Notes: generated by a model not told the origin, from the letters alone. Positions 43,828 through 53,198 are shown, counted from the stretch's first letter. The stretch: 64,000 bases of DNA from Acidobacteriota bacterium (GCA_013289685.1 JABCZL010000003.1:248001-312000); one strand, 5' to 3'. Program-made: numbers and translations.

Positions 43828-43970
43828 TCATCCTCCAGAACGCGTACGCACACTCAAGTCAAAATCGTGATTATACAGGACGACGATCAACGGTCTGGGC
43901 TCGGCGGCGTAAGAGTCTTGAAGCATCCCGGCGTCAACACGGCGAAAGAAGTGGCGCTACAATTTGGAAC

Positions 43971-45224
43971 ATGAGGGTTTGTAGCGCGGGCTGTGCGTTG
44001 CTATCGCTGTGCGTTTTCAGCTGGGGGCAGGACAGAGCTGCACTCTCGTCCGCACCGAACTCCGTCACCGTCCCCGCGGCGATCGATCACAACCGCGTTG
44101 TCATCAACACTGAGGTCCCGCTTCCCAACGGATCGACCGAACGCGTTCACGCCTGGGTGGATAACGGCAATCCGGATCTCTATTTGTCGCGTCGGCTGGC
44201 TACGCTGCTGGGGCTTGCGGTCTCCTGCAATGAGCAGGAGTGCTCTTCACCGCCGCCGAAGGAGATCGTCGTGGGCGGCATGACGATTCCTTTGGCGGGA
44301 GTGAAGGAAGCGAAGATTCCGCTGAAACCCGTGAATGCCGCCTCAGTGCTGGCTGCCGGGATGAACGCCGAGATCAACTTGCCATCGAGTATTCTCCGTC
44401 ACTACGACGTATTGGTCGATTTTCCCGGGCATAAGTTTTCGATCGGCATGCCAGGTACGGTTCATTTCAGGGGCCCGAGCGGCAAGGTTCAGATCAATGC
44501 GGAGAATGGACTGATCCAGGTGCCCAGCCTGATCGAGAACAAAAAATACAATCTTGCGCTCGACATTGGATCCTCTATCAGTTTTCTTTCCGACGAACTG
44601 TTTAACAAACTCACCGCCGCGCATCCGGATTGGCCGCACATGACTGGAGCGGTGGGATCGGCCAACATGTGGGGGCTCGATGAAGAGCCGAAGTGGAAGC
44701 TGATGCGCGTGGACCGCGTGCAGTATGGGCCGCTCTTTCTAGCCAACGTGGCTGTCGTAGACTTCCCGAAAGACAGAATGGAATTCTTTGCAAAGCGCGC
44801 CGGTATACCAACCGCCGGACTGCTCGGCTCGAATGCTCTTCTGAACTATCGAATCGGAATCGACTACGCCCACTCCACGGTCTACTTCGAGTTTGGCCGC
44901 ATGTTTAACTTCCCTGATTTTGATGTCGTCGGACTCATCCTGCGTCCCGAGGATGACGGCCGTTACGCGATTCTCGGCGTCGCGGAGCTTGATGGGAAGC
45001 CGTCGGTGCCAGACAGCGTCCAGGCTGGCGATCATCTGGTCGCAGTCGATGGCATCCCAGTGGGCGGGTCCACCATGGGACAGGTGTGGGCCATGCTCGG
45101 AGGAACACCGGGGCAGGAACGCAAACTTACGATCGAGCGCGGGGGCAGGCAGTTCACGGTCGCGGCTCAGGTCCAACATTTTCTGGCGGAACGGCCGGAC
45201 GAGAGAGAAAAGAAAAAGAAGTAG
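43971..45224 (+). CDS. Secreted retropepsin-like protein with C-terminal PDZ domain
   Basis: 417 aa from ATG 43971 (signal peptide MRVCSAGCALLSLCVF; an in-frame ATG at 43821 lies far upstream). Two aspartyl-like hairpins: HAWVDNGNPDLYLSRRLA and LALDIGSSISFLSDELF, the second with a D-[IT]-G-S/A pattern, and LLGSNALLNYRIGIDY. A PDZ domain follows at about 320-400 (VPDSVQAGDHLVAVDG; TPGQERKLTIERGG). The first Asp sits in DNG rather than DTG. May be a periplasmic protease or a non-catalytic relative. Confidence 0.7.
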   Translation: MRVCSAGCALLSLCVFSWGQDRAALSSAPNSVTVPAAIDHNRVVINTEVPLPNGSTERVHAWVDNGNPDLYLSRRLATLLGLAVSCNEQECSSPPPKEIVVGGMTIPLAGVKEAKIPLKPVNAASVLAAGMNAEINLPSSILRHYDVLVDFPGHKFSIGMPGTVHFRGPSGKVQINAENGLIQVPSLIENKKYNLALDIGSSISFLSDELFNKLTAAHPDWPHMTGAVGSANMWGLDEEPKWKLMRVDRVQYGPLFLANVAVVDFPKDRMEFFAKRAGIPTAGLLGSNALLNYRIGIDYAHSTVYFEFGRMFNFPDFDVVGLILRPEDDGRYAILGVAELDGKPSVPDSVQAGDHLVAVDGIPVGGSTMGQVWAMLGGTPGQERKLTIERGGRQFTVAAQVQHFLAERPDEREKKKK

Positions 45225-45236
45225 CGAAGGGGTGGT

Positions 45237-46856
45237 TCACTGCGGGGATTGCGCGGCGAACACTTCCCTCTCGAGAACCGCTGTGGTGGCCGCATCCAGG
45301 CTCTCGCTGACGAACACCGTGTCGCCTTGCTCCTCGATCACGACCGTGCCGTCCTCGGTGATCCAGGTGTGGCGGCCTTTCAGCAGATCGAGCTTGGAAT
45401 CGGCATTCCCGCCGACGGCGTTCTCTGGTGCAGGATCTCCTACCTCTTCTGCTTTTTTGTAGCGTTGCTTCAGCGAGTGCGCGTAGATCTCCGCAAACTC
45501 CGCGGCCTTATCGGCGCTCGACCAGCGCGAAACGTAGAGCAGGCCCAGCGGCGCGACCCGAGAGGCGTCTGACTTGGGATCGGGCTTAGGCTTGGCGGCG
45601 TAATAATATCCGCCGCGCCATTCTGGATACATGCGCTTCGACAACGGCTTTCCCGCATATTGCTCGATGAGCACTGCGACATCGAACTCGCCCATCGCAC
45701 CGATGTCGAACTTCTGATAGTCCTGGAAATCGCGCTTGAAATCGGGGACGCGCATAGGCTCGATCTTTTCGCCCGACAGATACGTCTCCGGTTCCATGAT
45801 CTGGCGCGTGGTGTGCGGTGGATTCCGCAGCGCTCCTAGAAATGCCTTCTCCTTGCCGCCTTTTTGCATCAATGTGATTACGAATTCCATGCCGTAGCTG
45901 TAGGGAAACGTGAGCGACTCTTTCATGAAGATTGGCGCTTCGTTGAAAACCTTGGTGCTGGCCGAACGGGTAAGAGTCTCCTCTTCCATGGCACGCACGA
46001 GTTCCGGTGAGCTGGCAATCGAGTGGCCGGTTGGGGCGATGGCGTACTGAAACATCATGGCCTGGGCCTGGCCCTCGAGCACGGCCTCGCGGGCATTGTC
46101 TATCTCGTCGTTTTCGATGTCGGCGGGAGTGGGATCCTTTCTGATTTCGGCTAAATCTTTCTCGCCTTTCTTCATCCACTTCTGCAGGCCGACCGCCTGG
46201 TCCTGGAGGGCGTGCGTCAACTCGTGAGCCATCACCGGCTCCTGCTCCTCCATGGGCACCCAGTCAAGCAGGTTCACGGTTTTCGTTTTCGGATCATAGT
46301 AGCCGGCCACTTCTTCCCGCAGAAGCGCGACCAGAAAAGTTTCCAGATTGAAGTCGCGCGGAAGCAGGCCAAATTTTTTCAGCACCAGCTCCGACCGCCG
46401 CAGGCGCTTTGTGTCTTCGTCGTTCAGGTGCTTGGTGAGAAAGGCGACGACCTCATCCCGGCTGGTCAGTTTGCGTTTGATTTCTCTCTTGATGGGCAGG
46501 CCGGTCTGCTTGCTGTCGAAGTCGAGAATTTCGTCGATGGAGTGGAACAGTTCTTCGGCTTGACGCGGCGTGATCTTGACTTCTTTCGGGGGCTCTGCGG
46601 TGGGTGAGGAGGGCTTGGGCTGGTCTTGTTTGGGCTGACCCTGTGTGGGGTGGTCTTGTGTGGCCTGGTCTTGTGTGGGGCGGACACTCTTGTCCGCCGG
46701 CTTTTGATCTTGCTGCTCTTTAGTCTGGGGCTGAGCCGGTGTCTGCGCGGCATGATCTTGCGCGCGCAACGAAGCCGCAGCACTCAGCACGGCGAACAAA
46801 CCAACCGCAAAAAGCAACCGAAGAATCCGCGAAGAAAGCCGTTTACTCTTATTCAT
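45237..46856 (-). CDS. Secreted HExxH metalloprotease-like protein
   Basis: 539 aa. Signal peptide ending SLRAQ, a Gln/Pro/Asp-rich linker (TQDQATQDHPTQGQPK), then a domain with VMAHELTHALQDQ, a HExxH motif, and later LEGQAQAMMFQYAI with a possible third ligand. No family I can name; similar secreted zincins occur in this phylum. The linker contains the GGGCGGACACTCTTGTCCGCC hairpin (46675-46707). Convergent with the previous gene (12 bp gap). Confidence 0.7.
   Translation of the reverse strand: MNKSKRLSSRILRLLFAVGLFAVLSAAASLRAQDHAAQTPAQPQTKEQQDQKPADKSVRPTQDQATQDHPTQGQPKQDQPKPSSPTAEPPKEVKITPRQAEELFHSIDEILDFDSKQTGLPIKREIKRKLTSRDEVVAFLTKHLNDEDTKRLRRSELVLKKFGLLPRDFNLETFLVALLREEVAGYYDPKTKTVNLLDWVPMEEQEPVMAHELTHALQDQAVGLQKWMKKGEKDLAEIRKDPTPADIENDEIDNAREAVLEGQAQAMMFQYAIAPTGHSIASSPELVRAMEEETLTRSASTKVFNEAPIFMKESLTFPYSYGMEFVITLMQKGGKEKAFLGALRNPPHTTRQIMEPETYLSGEKIEPMRVPDFKRDFQDYQKFDIGAMGEFDVAVLIEQYAGKPLSKRMYPEWRGGYYYAAKPKPDPKSDASRVAPLGLLYVSRWSSADKAAEFAEIYAHSLKQRYKKAEEVGDPAPENAVGGNADSKLDLLKGRHTWITEDGTVVIEEQGDTVFVSESLDAATTAVLEREVFAAQSPQ
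46675..46707. repeat. GGCGGACA hairpin inside the HExxH gene
   Basis: GTGGGGCGGACACTCTTGTCCGCCGGCTTTTGA, almost identical to 12238-12269. Translated on the minus strand as part of the linker (QKPADKSVRPTQ). Confidence 0.7.
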
Positions 46857-46894
46857 TGAGATTGAGTTTATACGTTTCCGTATACTTTTCCCTC

Positions 46895-47551
46895 ATGACT
46901 GCCAGCAAGCCTGTCAATCTCTGGACTTCGAGCGAACACGCCCGCGATTATCTGGAGCGCGCCGACTCCATTACCCATCGTAGCGAAGGAGAGTCGGCCT
47001 TGCTTGAATTCATTCCGCCGGGCACGCGGCGTGTCCTCGACCTGGGCACTGGGGACGGGCGCCTGCTGGCTCTGGTGCGAGAGGAATTGGTCCGGCGCGA
47101 GCACCCTGGCACGGAAGCGGTGGCTGTCGATTTCTCTCCGACGATGCTCGACGAGGTCCGCAGGCGCTTTGCCGGGGAGTCTTCGGTTAGCGTTATTGCG
47201 CACAATATGGACGAGCCTCTGCCTGCTCTCGGCCCGTTTGATGCAGTCATATCCAGCTTTGCGATTCATCATCTGGTCCATGAACGCAAGCGGGCGCTCT
47301 ACGCGGAGATTTACGGGCTGCTCAATCCGGGCGGCGTGTTCTGCAATCTGGAGCACGTGGCCTCGCCAACTCCGCGGCTGCATAAGGAATTTCTGGAGCG
47401 CATCGGATTTACGGTGGAGACCGAAGATCCGTCGAACAAGTTATTGGATGTCGAAACCCAACTGGGATGGTTGCGCGAGATTGGGTTTCTGGATGTGGAC
47501 TGCACATGGAAGTGGCGGGAATTGGCGCTCCTGGTGGGACGGCGACCATAA
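46895..47551 (+). CDS. SAM-dependent class I methyltransferase
   Basis: 218 aa from ATG 46895 (MTASKPVNLW). Rossmann motif I is RVLDLGTGDGRLLALV; motif II region VAVDFSPTMLDEV; motif III DAVISSFAIHHLVHERK; LLNPGGVFCNLEHV follows. Similar to small methyltransferases acting on metabolites; the substrate is unknown. Divergent from the HExxH gene with 38 bp between. Confidence 0.88.
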   Translation: MTASKPVNLWTSSEHARDYLERADSITHRSEGESALLEFIPPGTRRVLDLGTGDGRLLALVREELVRREHPGTEAVAVDFSPTMLDEVRRRFAGESSVSVIAHNMDEPLPALGPFDAVISSFAIHHLVHERKRALYAEIYGLLNPGGVFCNLEHVASPTPRLHKEFLERIGFTVETEDPSNKLLDVETQLGWLREIGFLDVDCTWKWRELALLVGRRP

Positions 47552-47560
47552 CCTTCGCGT

Positions 47561-47623
47561 GTCATCCTGAGCGAAGCATCGGCTTTCCCGAAGGGAAAGC
47601 CGATGCGTAGTCGAAGGATCCCT
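47561..47623. repeat. GTCATCCTGAGCGAAG palindrome, copy 2
   Basis: Arms GTCATCCTGAGCGAAGC and CGTAGTCGAAGGATCC around GCATCGGCTTTCCC / GGGAAAGCCGATGC. Follows the methyltransferase and faces copy 3. Confidence 0.8.
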
Positions 47624-47723
47624 GGAATCGCTGATACTGATGGCCGTCGAGGGTTCATGTGATCTCGCTGCATGCGCCATGGGGAGAACTCTCCGACAGG
47701 TCCAGGGTTGCGCTTGCGACGCA

Positions 47724-47786
47724 GGGTCCTTCGACTGCGTGTGCCGATTCGCGTTCGCGAATCGGCGCACTTCGCTCAGGATGACA
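47724..47786. repeat. GTCATCCTGAGCGAAG palindrome, copy 3 (reversed)
   Basis: GGGTCCTTCGACTGCG ... CTTCGCTCAGGATGAC around GTGCCGATTCGCG / CGCGAATCGGCGC. With copy 2 it forms a large inverted repeat between two convergent genes; possible bidirectional transcript end. Confidence 0.8.
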
Positions 47787-47790
47787 GGAC

Positions 47791-48903
47791 TTATGATCGG
47801 CTGACTTTTGTTGCCACCCACTCGCCCGCCTCACGCGTCCCGAGCGGACCGCCGATGTCCTGCGTTGTCTTCTTCTGGCGGATGGCTTCGAGCACGGTGG
47901 CTTCGATCCTCGCTGCTTCGCTCGAGAATCCCAAGTGAGCCAACATCATCGCAGCGGTCAGGATCGCTCCGAAGGGATTCGCCAGGTTCTTGCCTGCGAT
48001 CGACGGCGCGGAGCCGTGGACTGGTTCGAACATCGACGTCTTCCCGGGATGGATGTTGCCGCTGGCGGCCATGCCGAGGCCGCCCTGCAAGCCGGCGGCT
48101 AGGTCGGTGATGATATCGCCAAACATGTTATTGGTGACGATTACGTCGAACTGGCGGGGGTCGCGGACCATGTGCATGCACAGGGCGTCGACGTACATGT
48201 GCTGCGCGGTGAGTTGCGGATATTCGCCGCTGACTTCCTTGAACACGCGCTGCCACAGGCTTCCGGCGTGGGTCATGGCATTCGACTTGTCGCACATCAG
48301 GACAGTTTTGCGCGGTGAACCGTCGAGCTTGGTGTGACGTTCGCAATATTGAAACGCATAGCGGATGATGCGCTCGACGCCCTTGCGCGTGTTGATATCT
48401 TCTTGGGTTGCGATTTCGTCGGGCGTGCCCTGCTTGAAGACGCCGCCCGCGTCGGTGTACACGCCCTCGGTGTTTTCGCGGAGCACGACGAAATCCACGT
48501 CCTTGGGCTCGACTCCTTTCAGCGGACACAACGAGGCATCGAGCAGGCGGACCGGACGCACATTGGCATAGAGGTCCATCTTGAAGCGCATTCCGAGCAA
48601 AATTTCTTTGGCATGAATGTTGGTCTTGACCCGCAAATCTCCGAAGGCTCCAACCAGAATCGCATCGAAATCGCGGCCCAGCATGGCAAAGCCGTCGGGA
48701 GGCACCGTGATTTGATCAAGCAGATAGCGATCGGCGCCCCAGTCGAAGTCGGTCAACTCGACATCGGCGCCGGATGCCCGAATCACCTTCACCGCCTGGG
48801 GGATGACTTCCTGGCCTATGCCGTCGCCGGGGATGACCGCGATGCGATGCTTCGTTTGTCGGGTTCCGGGTTCCTGGGTCCTGGTTTCCTTTTTTGAGTC
48901 CAC
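47791..48903 (-). CDS. leuB: 3-isopropylmalate dehydrogenase-like protein (isocitrate/isopropylmalate family)
   Basis: 370 aa. IAVIPGDGIGQEVIPQA at the N-terminus, the phosphate/Arg region VRPVRLLDASLCPL, VLRENTEGVYTDAGG, VTNNMFGDIITDLA and EPVHGSAPSIAGK. Decarboxylating dehydrogenase family; whether the substrate is isopropylmalate or tartrate/malate cannot be told. No leuC/leuD nearby. Residues 1-18 (DSKKETRTQEPGTRQTKH) look like low-quality leader, so ATG use is uncertain there. Confidence 0.82.
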   Translation of the reverse strand: MDSKKETRTQEPGTRQTKHRIAVIPGDGIGQEVIPQAVKVIRASGADVELTDFDWGADRYLLDQITVPPDGFAMLGRDFDAILVGAFGDLRVKTNIHAKEILLGMRFKMDLYANVRPVRLLDASLCPLKGVEPKDVDFVVLRENTEGVYTDAGGVFKQGTPDEIATQEDINTRKGVERIIRYAFQYCERHTKLDGSPRKTVLMCDKSNAMTHAGSLWQRVFKEVSGEYPQLTAQHMYVDALCMHMVRDPRQFDVIVTNNMFGDIITDLAAGLQGGLGMAASGNIHPGKTSMFEPVHGSAPSIAGKNLANPFGAILTAAMMLAHLGFSSEAARIEATVLEAIRQKKTTQDIGGPLGTREAGEWVATKVSRS

Positions 48904-48944
48904 GGCAGGAAAGTTAACACAATCGCTATAATCGAACTACCAGT

Positions 48945-50051
48945 ATGGGGCTCACGGCACTCCAAGGACACGGCGAGGGATTGGGCGCGGCGGGCGTCGG
49001 CGACTATTGCGGCGCTACGACGGCCGCGCGGTTCCGCGATCCACAGGCGGAGTTTGCCGCTCTGCGCGGCGGTTGTGGCGTGTATGACCTCGGTTTCCGG
49101 GCGAAGATCTCGCTCACGGGCGGCGATCGGGTGCGCTGGTTGAACGGCATGGTCACGAGCAACATCCGCGACCTGGCTGTTGGGCATAGCGTGTACGCCT
49201 TTCTGCTGAATCCGCAGGGGCACATTCTGGGCGATCTTTACGCTTACAACCGCGGGGAGTCCATCACGATCGATACCGACCGCGGGCAGGAGGAAAAGAT
49301 TCTGGCAACGTTCGACCACTACATCATCATGGACGATGTTGAAGTCACGAACCTCAGCGAGCAACTGACCGCGCTGGGAATTGCCGGTCCGAAGTCCCGC
49401 GAGGTGTTGGCGGCGGCGGGATTCGCGATTGCTGAGATGCAGGCTTTGCAGGTGCAGTCGGTGATGTGGCAAGGTACTGAGTGCACGCTGGTGCGCGGCG
49501 AAGAATCGGAGTCTGCCTCGTATCAGATATGGGTTGCGCCGGGGAGCGTGCGGCAACTTTGGGACGCTTTGCTGGCCGCTGGGGCTGTGGCCGCGGGGTT
49601 CGAGGCGTTGGAGCTGCAGCGCATTGTCTCTGGCGTTCCGCGCTATGGTGTGGACATCCGCGAGCGCGACTTGCCGCAGGAAACGGAGCAGGCGCGCGCT
49701 TTGAACTTCAATAAGGGTTGCTATGTCGGGCAGGAAATCGTTGAGCGCATTCGCTCGCGTGGAGCGGTGCACCGTAAGTTCACGGGATTTGTCGCTGACG
49801 GCACGGTGCCGATTGCTGCCGGAACCAAGATTCTGGCCGGGGAAAAGGAAGTCGGAGAGATCACGAGCGCAGCTTCCGTGCAACTAAACGGCCGGGAAAA
49901 AACTATCGCGCTGGGATACGTCCGTCGTGAAGTGGGTGTGCCGGGGCGTGAGATAACGATTGGCACGGCGAAGGCGACCGTGGTGCAGTTGCCGATTTCG
50001 GATAGCCTGCTGTTGCAGGAGGAGCGTTCTCTGGAACAGCATCCCGCGTGA
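48945..50051 (+). CDS. ygfZ: YgfZ/GcvT-like folate-binding protein
   Basis: 368 aa aminomethyltransferase-like protein. The family signature KGCYVGQE sits in NFNKGCYVGQEIVERI, following VSGVPRYGVDI. Supports iron-sulfur enzyme function with tetrahydrofolate in known homologues. The N-terminus ARFRDPQAEFAALRGGCGVY is the GcvT-type start. Divergent from the leuB-like gene (41 bp). Confidence 0.87.
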   Translation: MGLTALQGHGEGLGAAGVGDYCGATTAARFRDPQAEFAALRGGCGVYDLGFRAKISLTGGDRVRWLNGMVTSNIRDLAVGHSVYAFLLNPQGHILGDLYAYNRGESITIDTDRGQEEKILATFDHYIIMDDVEVTNLSEQLTALGIAGPKSREVLAAAGFAIAEMQALQVQSVMWQGTECTLVRGEESESASYQIWVAPGSVRQLWDALLAAGAVAAGFEALELQRIVSGVPRYGVDIRERDLPQETEQARALNFNKGCYVGQEIVERIRSRGAVHRKFTGFVADGTVPIAAGTKILAGEKEVGEITSAASVQLNGREKTIALGYVRREVGVPGREITIGTAKATVVQLPISDSLLLQEERSLEQHPA

Positions 50052-50136
50052 TTCACAAAGCTTTTGACCGCAAAGGTCGCTGAGAAATCGCGGAGTACGC
50101 GGAGAAAAGCTGGCGATTTTTCTTAGGAAAGGATTT

Positions 50137-50754
50137 ATGGCTGAGAAGAAACACGAACAATCTGGATTCAAAGTAACGGACCGTCGACTGTTCACTTCGG
50201 ACGGCGAGCTGCGCGTTGAGGTGCCCGAGGAAGTAGAAACGCCGAAAGCTGCGGCGCCCTCTGTGCCCCCGGCTGCTTCATCCGTGGAACCGGCCTCTGT
50301 GCCTGCGGTTTCAGAGACGGGCGAGATGCCGGAGCGTGAAATGCCTGTGCCACCCACTAGCGCCGAGCAGGACGCGCAGGCGGCGGCTTACCGGCAGTCT
50401 TCCAAGGATCTCGATGCCCAGGTCGAACTCAGCGGACATTCCGCCAAGGATTTCGAGATTACGTTTGAGCGCTTTCTGGCCTCGCTCTACATGACGTCGA
50501 TGATGCAGTTGGGGTTGATGCGCCAGGAGGGCGAGCAGCCGCGAGTCGATCTGATTGGAGCGCGCCAGAGCATCGACACGCTGAGCCTGATCGCGGAAAA
50601 GACGAAGGGCAATCTCACCCCGGCCGAAGAGAATTTTCTGCAAAACAGCCTCTATGAGCTGCGCATGGCCTATGTGGAAGTGACCAATGCGATCGCACGG
50701 CCGCCGCAAGCCGGCCCTGCTACCGGAACCGGCGCTGGAACCCGAGGACGATGA
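50137..50754 (+). CDS. DUF1844 protein
   Basis: 205 aa. A Pro/Ala/Glu linker (residues 20-85) is followed by the DUF1844 core: FLASLYMTSMMQLGLM, VDLIGARQSIDTLSLIAEKT, NLTPAEENFLQNSLYELRMAY. Function unknown; often encoded near translation or metabolic genes. Overlaps the next gene by ATGA. Confidence 0.85.
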   Translation: MAEKKHEQSGFKVTDRRLFTSDGELRVEVPEEVETPKAAAPSVPPAASSVEPASVPAVSETGEMPEREMPVPPTSAEQDAQAAAYRQSSKDLDAQVELSGHSAKDFEITFERFLASLYMTSMMQLGLMRQEGEQPRVDLIGARQSIDTLSLIAEKTKGNLTPAEENFLQNSLYELRMAYVEVTNAIARPPQAGPATGTGAGTRGR

Positions 50755-51524
50755 AAGCGACCTTGACCGTGTTGGGAAGTGGGACGTCGATGGGCGTACC
50801 CACGTTGGGATGTGACTGCGCCGTGTGCCGGTCGAGCGATCCGCGCGACCGGAGGACGCGGCCTTCGATCATGTTGGAGTACGACGGCAAAGTTGTGCTC
50901 ATCGATACCACTCCGGATTTTTACACGCAAGCCGTGCGGGAAAACATTACGCGTGTGGATGCCGTGCTCTACACTCACACGCACGCCGACCACATTCTGG
51001 GCATCGACGACCTGCGGCCTCTCAGCTATCGGCACAAGCCAAATAAGTTGCCCCTGTATGCGCGGCCGGACGCGGCGGCGTTTCTGCGCAAAATGTTCAG
51101 CTACATTTTTGACGCCGATTATAAGTTTGGCGGACTGCCTCTGCTGGAACTTCGCCCCATTGATGGGCCGGTCGATGTGTTCGGAGTGCAGTTTGAGCCG
51201 GTGATTCTGATTCATGGAGAATCGCAGATTTACGGCTACCGGTTTGGCTCGGGAGCCTATCTGACCGATCACAGTGAGATTCCGGAATCTTCCCTGCATC
51301 AACTGGAAGGGCTGGACATTCTGTTTCTGGATGCGCTGCGGCACAAGCCGCATCCGACCCACTCGACGGTCAAGAATTCGCTGGCCATCGTCGATCGGTT
51401 GAAACCGAAGCGGGCGTTCTTCACCCATATTTGCCACGATCTGGCGCACGAAGCGACTAACGCTTCTCTACCCAGGCACGTGCGGTTGTCGCACGACGGG
51501 ATGAAGCTGGAGTTTGAAATCTAA
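50751..51524 (+). CDS. MBL-fold metal-dependent hydrolase (PhnP/RNase Z-like)
   Basis: 257 aa. LGSGTSMGVPTLGCDCAVC at the N-terminus (PhnP-like Cys pair), then zinc motif THTHADHILGID, YLTDHSEI and FTHICHDL. A phosphodiesterase of this branch is likely; substrate unknown. Translationally coupled to the DUF1844 gene. Confidence 0.85.
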   Translation: MKATLTVLGSGTSMGVPTLGCDCAVCRSSDPRDRRTRPSIMLEYDGKVVLIDTTPDFYTQAVRENITRVDAVLYTHTHADHILGIDDLRPLSYRHKPNKLPLYARPDAAAFLRKMFSYIFDADYKFGGLPLLELRPIDGPVDVFGVQFEPVILIHGESQIYGYRFGSGAYLTDHSEIPESSLHQLEGLDILFLDALRHKPHPTHSTVKNSLAIVDRLKPKRAFFTHICHDLAHEATNASLPRHVRLSHDGMKLEFEI

Positions 51525-51529
51525 GAGCG

Positions 51530-51640
51530 ACGTCGGACTTCGGACATCAGACCTCAGACAAATTGAGTGAGTAGCGGCCTGGCACTTAAACGCTGACGAT
51601 TATGGCTGACGCCTGAGGTCCGACGTCCGACGCCACTTCT
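51530..51640. repeat. Inverted repeat in the gap before ribF
   Basis: GACGTCGGACTTCGGACATCAGACCTCAG facing CTGAGGTCCGACGTCCGACG. A stem of about 25-30 bp flanks 45 bp. No FMN riboswitch features were seen in this gap. Confidence 0.6.
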
Positions 51641-51648
51641 TAGTCCCT

Positions 51649-52605
51649 ATGCAGGTGTTTCACAAACTCGACGAGGTTCCTGCTGACTTCGGGCCGACCT
51701 TCGTGAGCGTGGGCAACTTTGATGGAGTCCACCGGGCGCACGCGCACGTGTTGCGGGAGATCGTTGCGCGGGCGCGGGCCAGCGGAGCCACCTCTGTAGC
51801 AGTCACGTTTGAGCCGCATCCTACGCGGATTCTGCGGCCCGAGATCGGATTGAAATTACTTACTCCCACTCCGGAAAAGTTACGCTTGCTCGAAAGCACG
51901 GGCATCGACGCCGTGCTGCTACTTCCTTTTGGGCGCGATCTTTCTCTGATGACCCCTCGACAGTTCGCGGAGCGAATTCTAAAGAGGAAGCTGCACACCC
52001 GCGAAGTACACGAAGGGTTCAACTTCCGCTTCGGGCATAAGGCGGCGGGCGACATGGACCTGCTGGCAGAATTCGGCCGCGAGATGGGATTCGAGGTCAA
52101 AGTCTATCCCGAGATGACCCTGCGCGGCGAAACCGTCTCGAGCAGCCAGATTCGCAAGTTGCTCACGGCGGGGCGTGTGAGCCGGGCGCGGCATCTGCTG
52201 GCGCGGCCGTTCAGCATTCTGGGGACACCGGGGCGCGGGCGCGGCTACGGCTCGAAGTACACAGTGCCGACCATCAACCTGGCGCGCTACGAAGAACTTG
52301 TTCCCATGGACGGCGTCTATATCACCTGGACGCGCGTAGGGAGCGAACGGTTTGATTCGGTCACAAATGTGGGCAGTCGTCCGACGTTTGGGGCGGAATT
52401 GTTTGCGATTGAAACGCATCTGCTCAACTTCCATCCCCTCGAACTGCTGCCGGAGACTGAGGTCGAGATCTGCTTTTTGGAACGCCTGCGGGATGAAATC
52501 AAGTTTCCGTCGGTCGACGCTTTGCGGGAGCAGATTGGGCGAGATGTAAGAAAAGCGCGGCGATATTTTCACTTGCTGCGCAGGGCCAGCGGGGCAAGCT
52601 CTTAG
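51649..52605 (+). CDS. ribF: Bifunctional riboflavin kinase/FAD synthetase
   Basis: 318 aa. Nucleotidyltransferase half: SVGNFDGVHRAHAHVL (usual family text is GVH-x-GH; here the Gly is Ala), TFEPHPTRIL, NFRFGHKAAGD and SSSQIRKLL-like. Kinase half: GRGRGYGSKYTVPTINL and FDSVTNVGSRPTF. Makes FMN and FAD. Convergent with the next gene, overlapping by 4 bp. Confidence 0.93.
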   Translation: MQVFHKLDEVPADFGPTFVSVGNFDGVHRAHAHVLREIVARARASGATSVAVTFEPHPTRILRPEIGLKLLTPTPEKLRLLESTGIDAVLLLPFGRDLSLMTPRQFAERILKRKLHTREVHEGFNFRFGHKAAGDMDLLAEFGREMGFEVKVYPEMTLRGETVSSSQIRKLLTAGRVSRARHLLARPFSILGTPGRGRGYGSKYTVPTINLARYEELVPMDGVYITWTRVGSERFDSVTNVGSRPTFGAELFAIETHLLNFHPLELLPETEVEICFLERLRDEIKFPSVDALREQIGRDVRKARRYFHLLRRASGASS

Positions 52606-53048
52606 TGAGGCAAATAGCCAAACTCCATGGGGAGTTTGCCGTCCACGTGGACCACGTTGATGCTGTTGTCAATGGAGTGGACCTCGATCAGGCCCACGGC
52701 ACCGGGTTCGGACTGCACCGCCTTGAGTACGTCGGCGTCGGTGTCGACAAATACAATCGAATCCTTGCGCGCTGTGAGAAAACTCTTCCACTCAGCGGCG
52801 GACATCTTGTTCAGCCGTTGCAGAGTTTCGGTCTCACCGGCGGAGTCCTTGTGGAGCACCAGCACGATGTTCTTGCCGTCGGGCCACTTCTTGACTTCGC
52901 CGCGAATGATTCTTGCGAGATGAGCGGAGCTGACATTCTCGACCGTGTTGTCTTTATTGACGACCACGGCCGTGTGGTGCGCGAAACAAGGGGTGAGGCA
53001 CGCGGAGAGAAACGCGAGCACGTAGATCGCGGAGCGGATTTTCGACAT
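52602..53048 (-). CDS. Secreted PstS-like substrate-binding-domain protein
   Basis: 148 aa. Signal peptide MSKIRSAIYVLAFLSACLTPC, cleaved near FA-HH. The mature part resembles one lobe of phosphate-type periplasmic binding proteins: HLARIIRGEVKKWPDGKNIV and VLKAVQSEPGAVGLIEV. Too short for a full two-lobe transporter SBP. No ABC genes nearby, so it may be a sensor or scavenger. Confidence 0.75.
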   Translation of the reverse strand: MSKIRSAIYVLAFLSACLTPCFAHHTAVVVNKDNTVENVSSAHLARIIRGEVKKWPDGKNIVLVLHKDSAGETETLQRLNKMSAAEWKSFLTARKDSIVFVDTDADVLKAVQSEPGAVGLIEVHSIDNSINVVHVDGKLPMEFGYLPH

Positions 53049-53198
53049 ACTGACCTCGCATTACCGGTCGGGATAGGTAAAGCGTATCCAACAACCGCCG
53101 ATTGTCGTGTAAAAAGCGCGTCAAATGCGACACCAAGGTAACCGGGGAGTACATACTGCTCCTTAGATAATCACGTCGCCCTTTACGTTTTTCTGGTT

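Noticed and set aside
51525-51648. FMN riboswitch upstream of ribF
   Set aside because: The gap holds a simple inverted repeat with no conserved FMN aptamer blocks that I can see.
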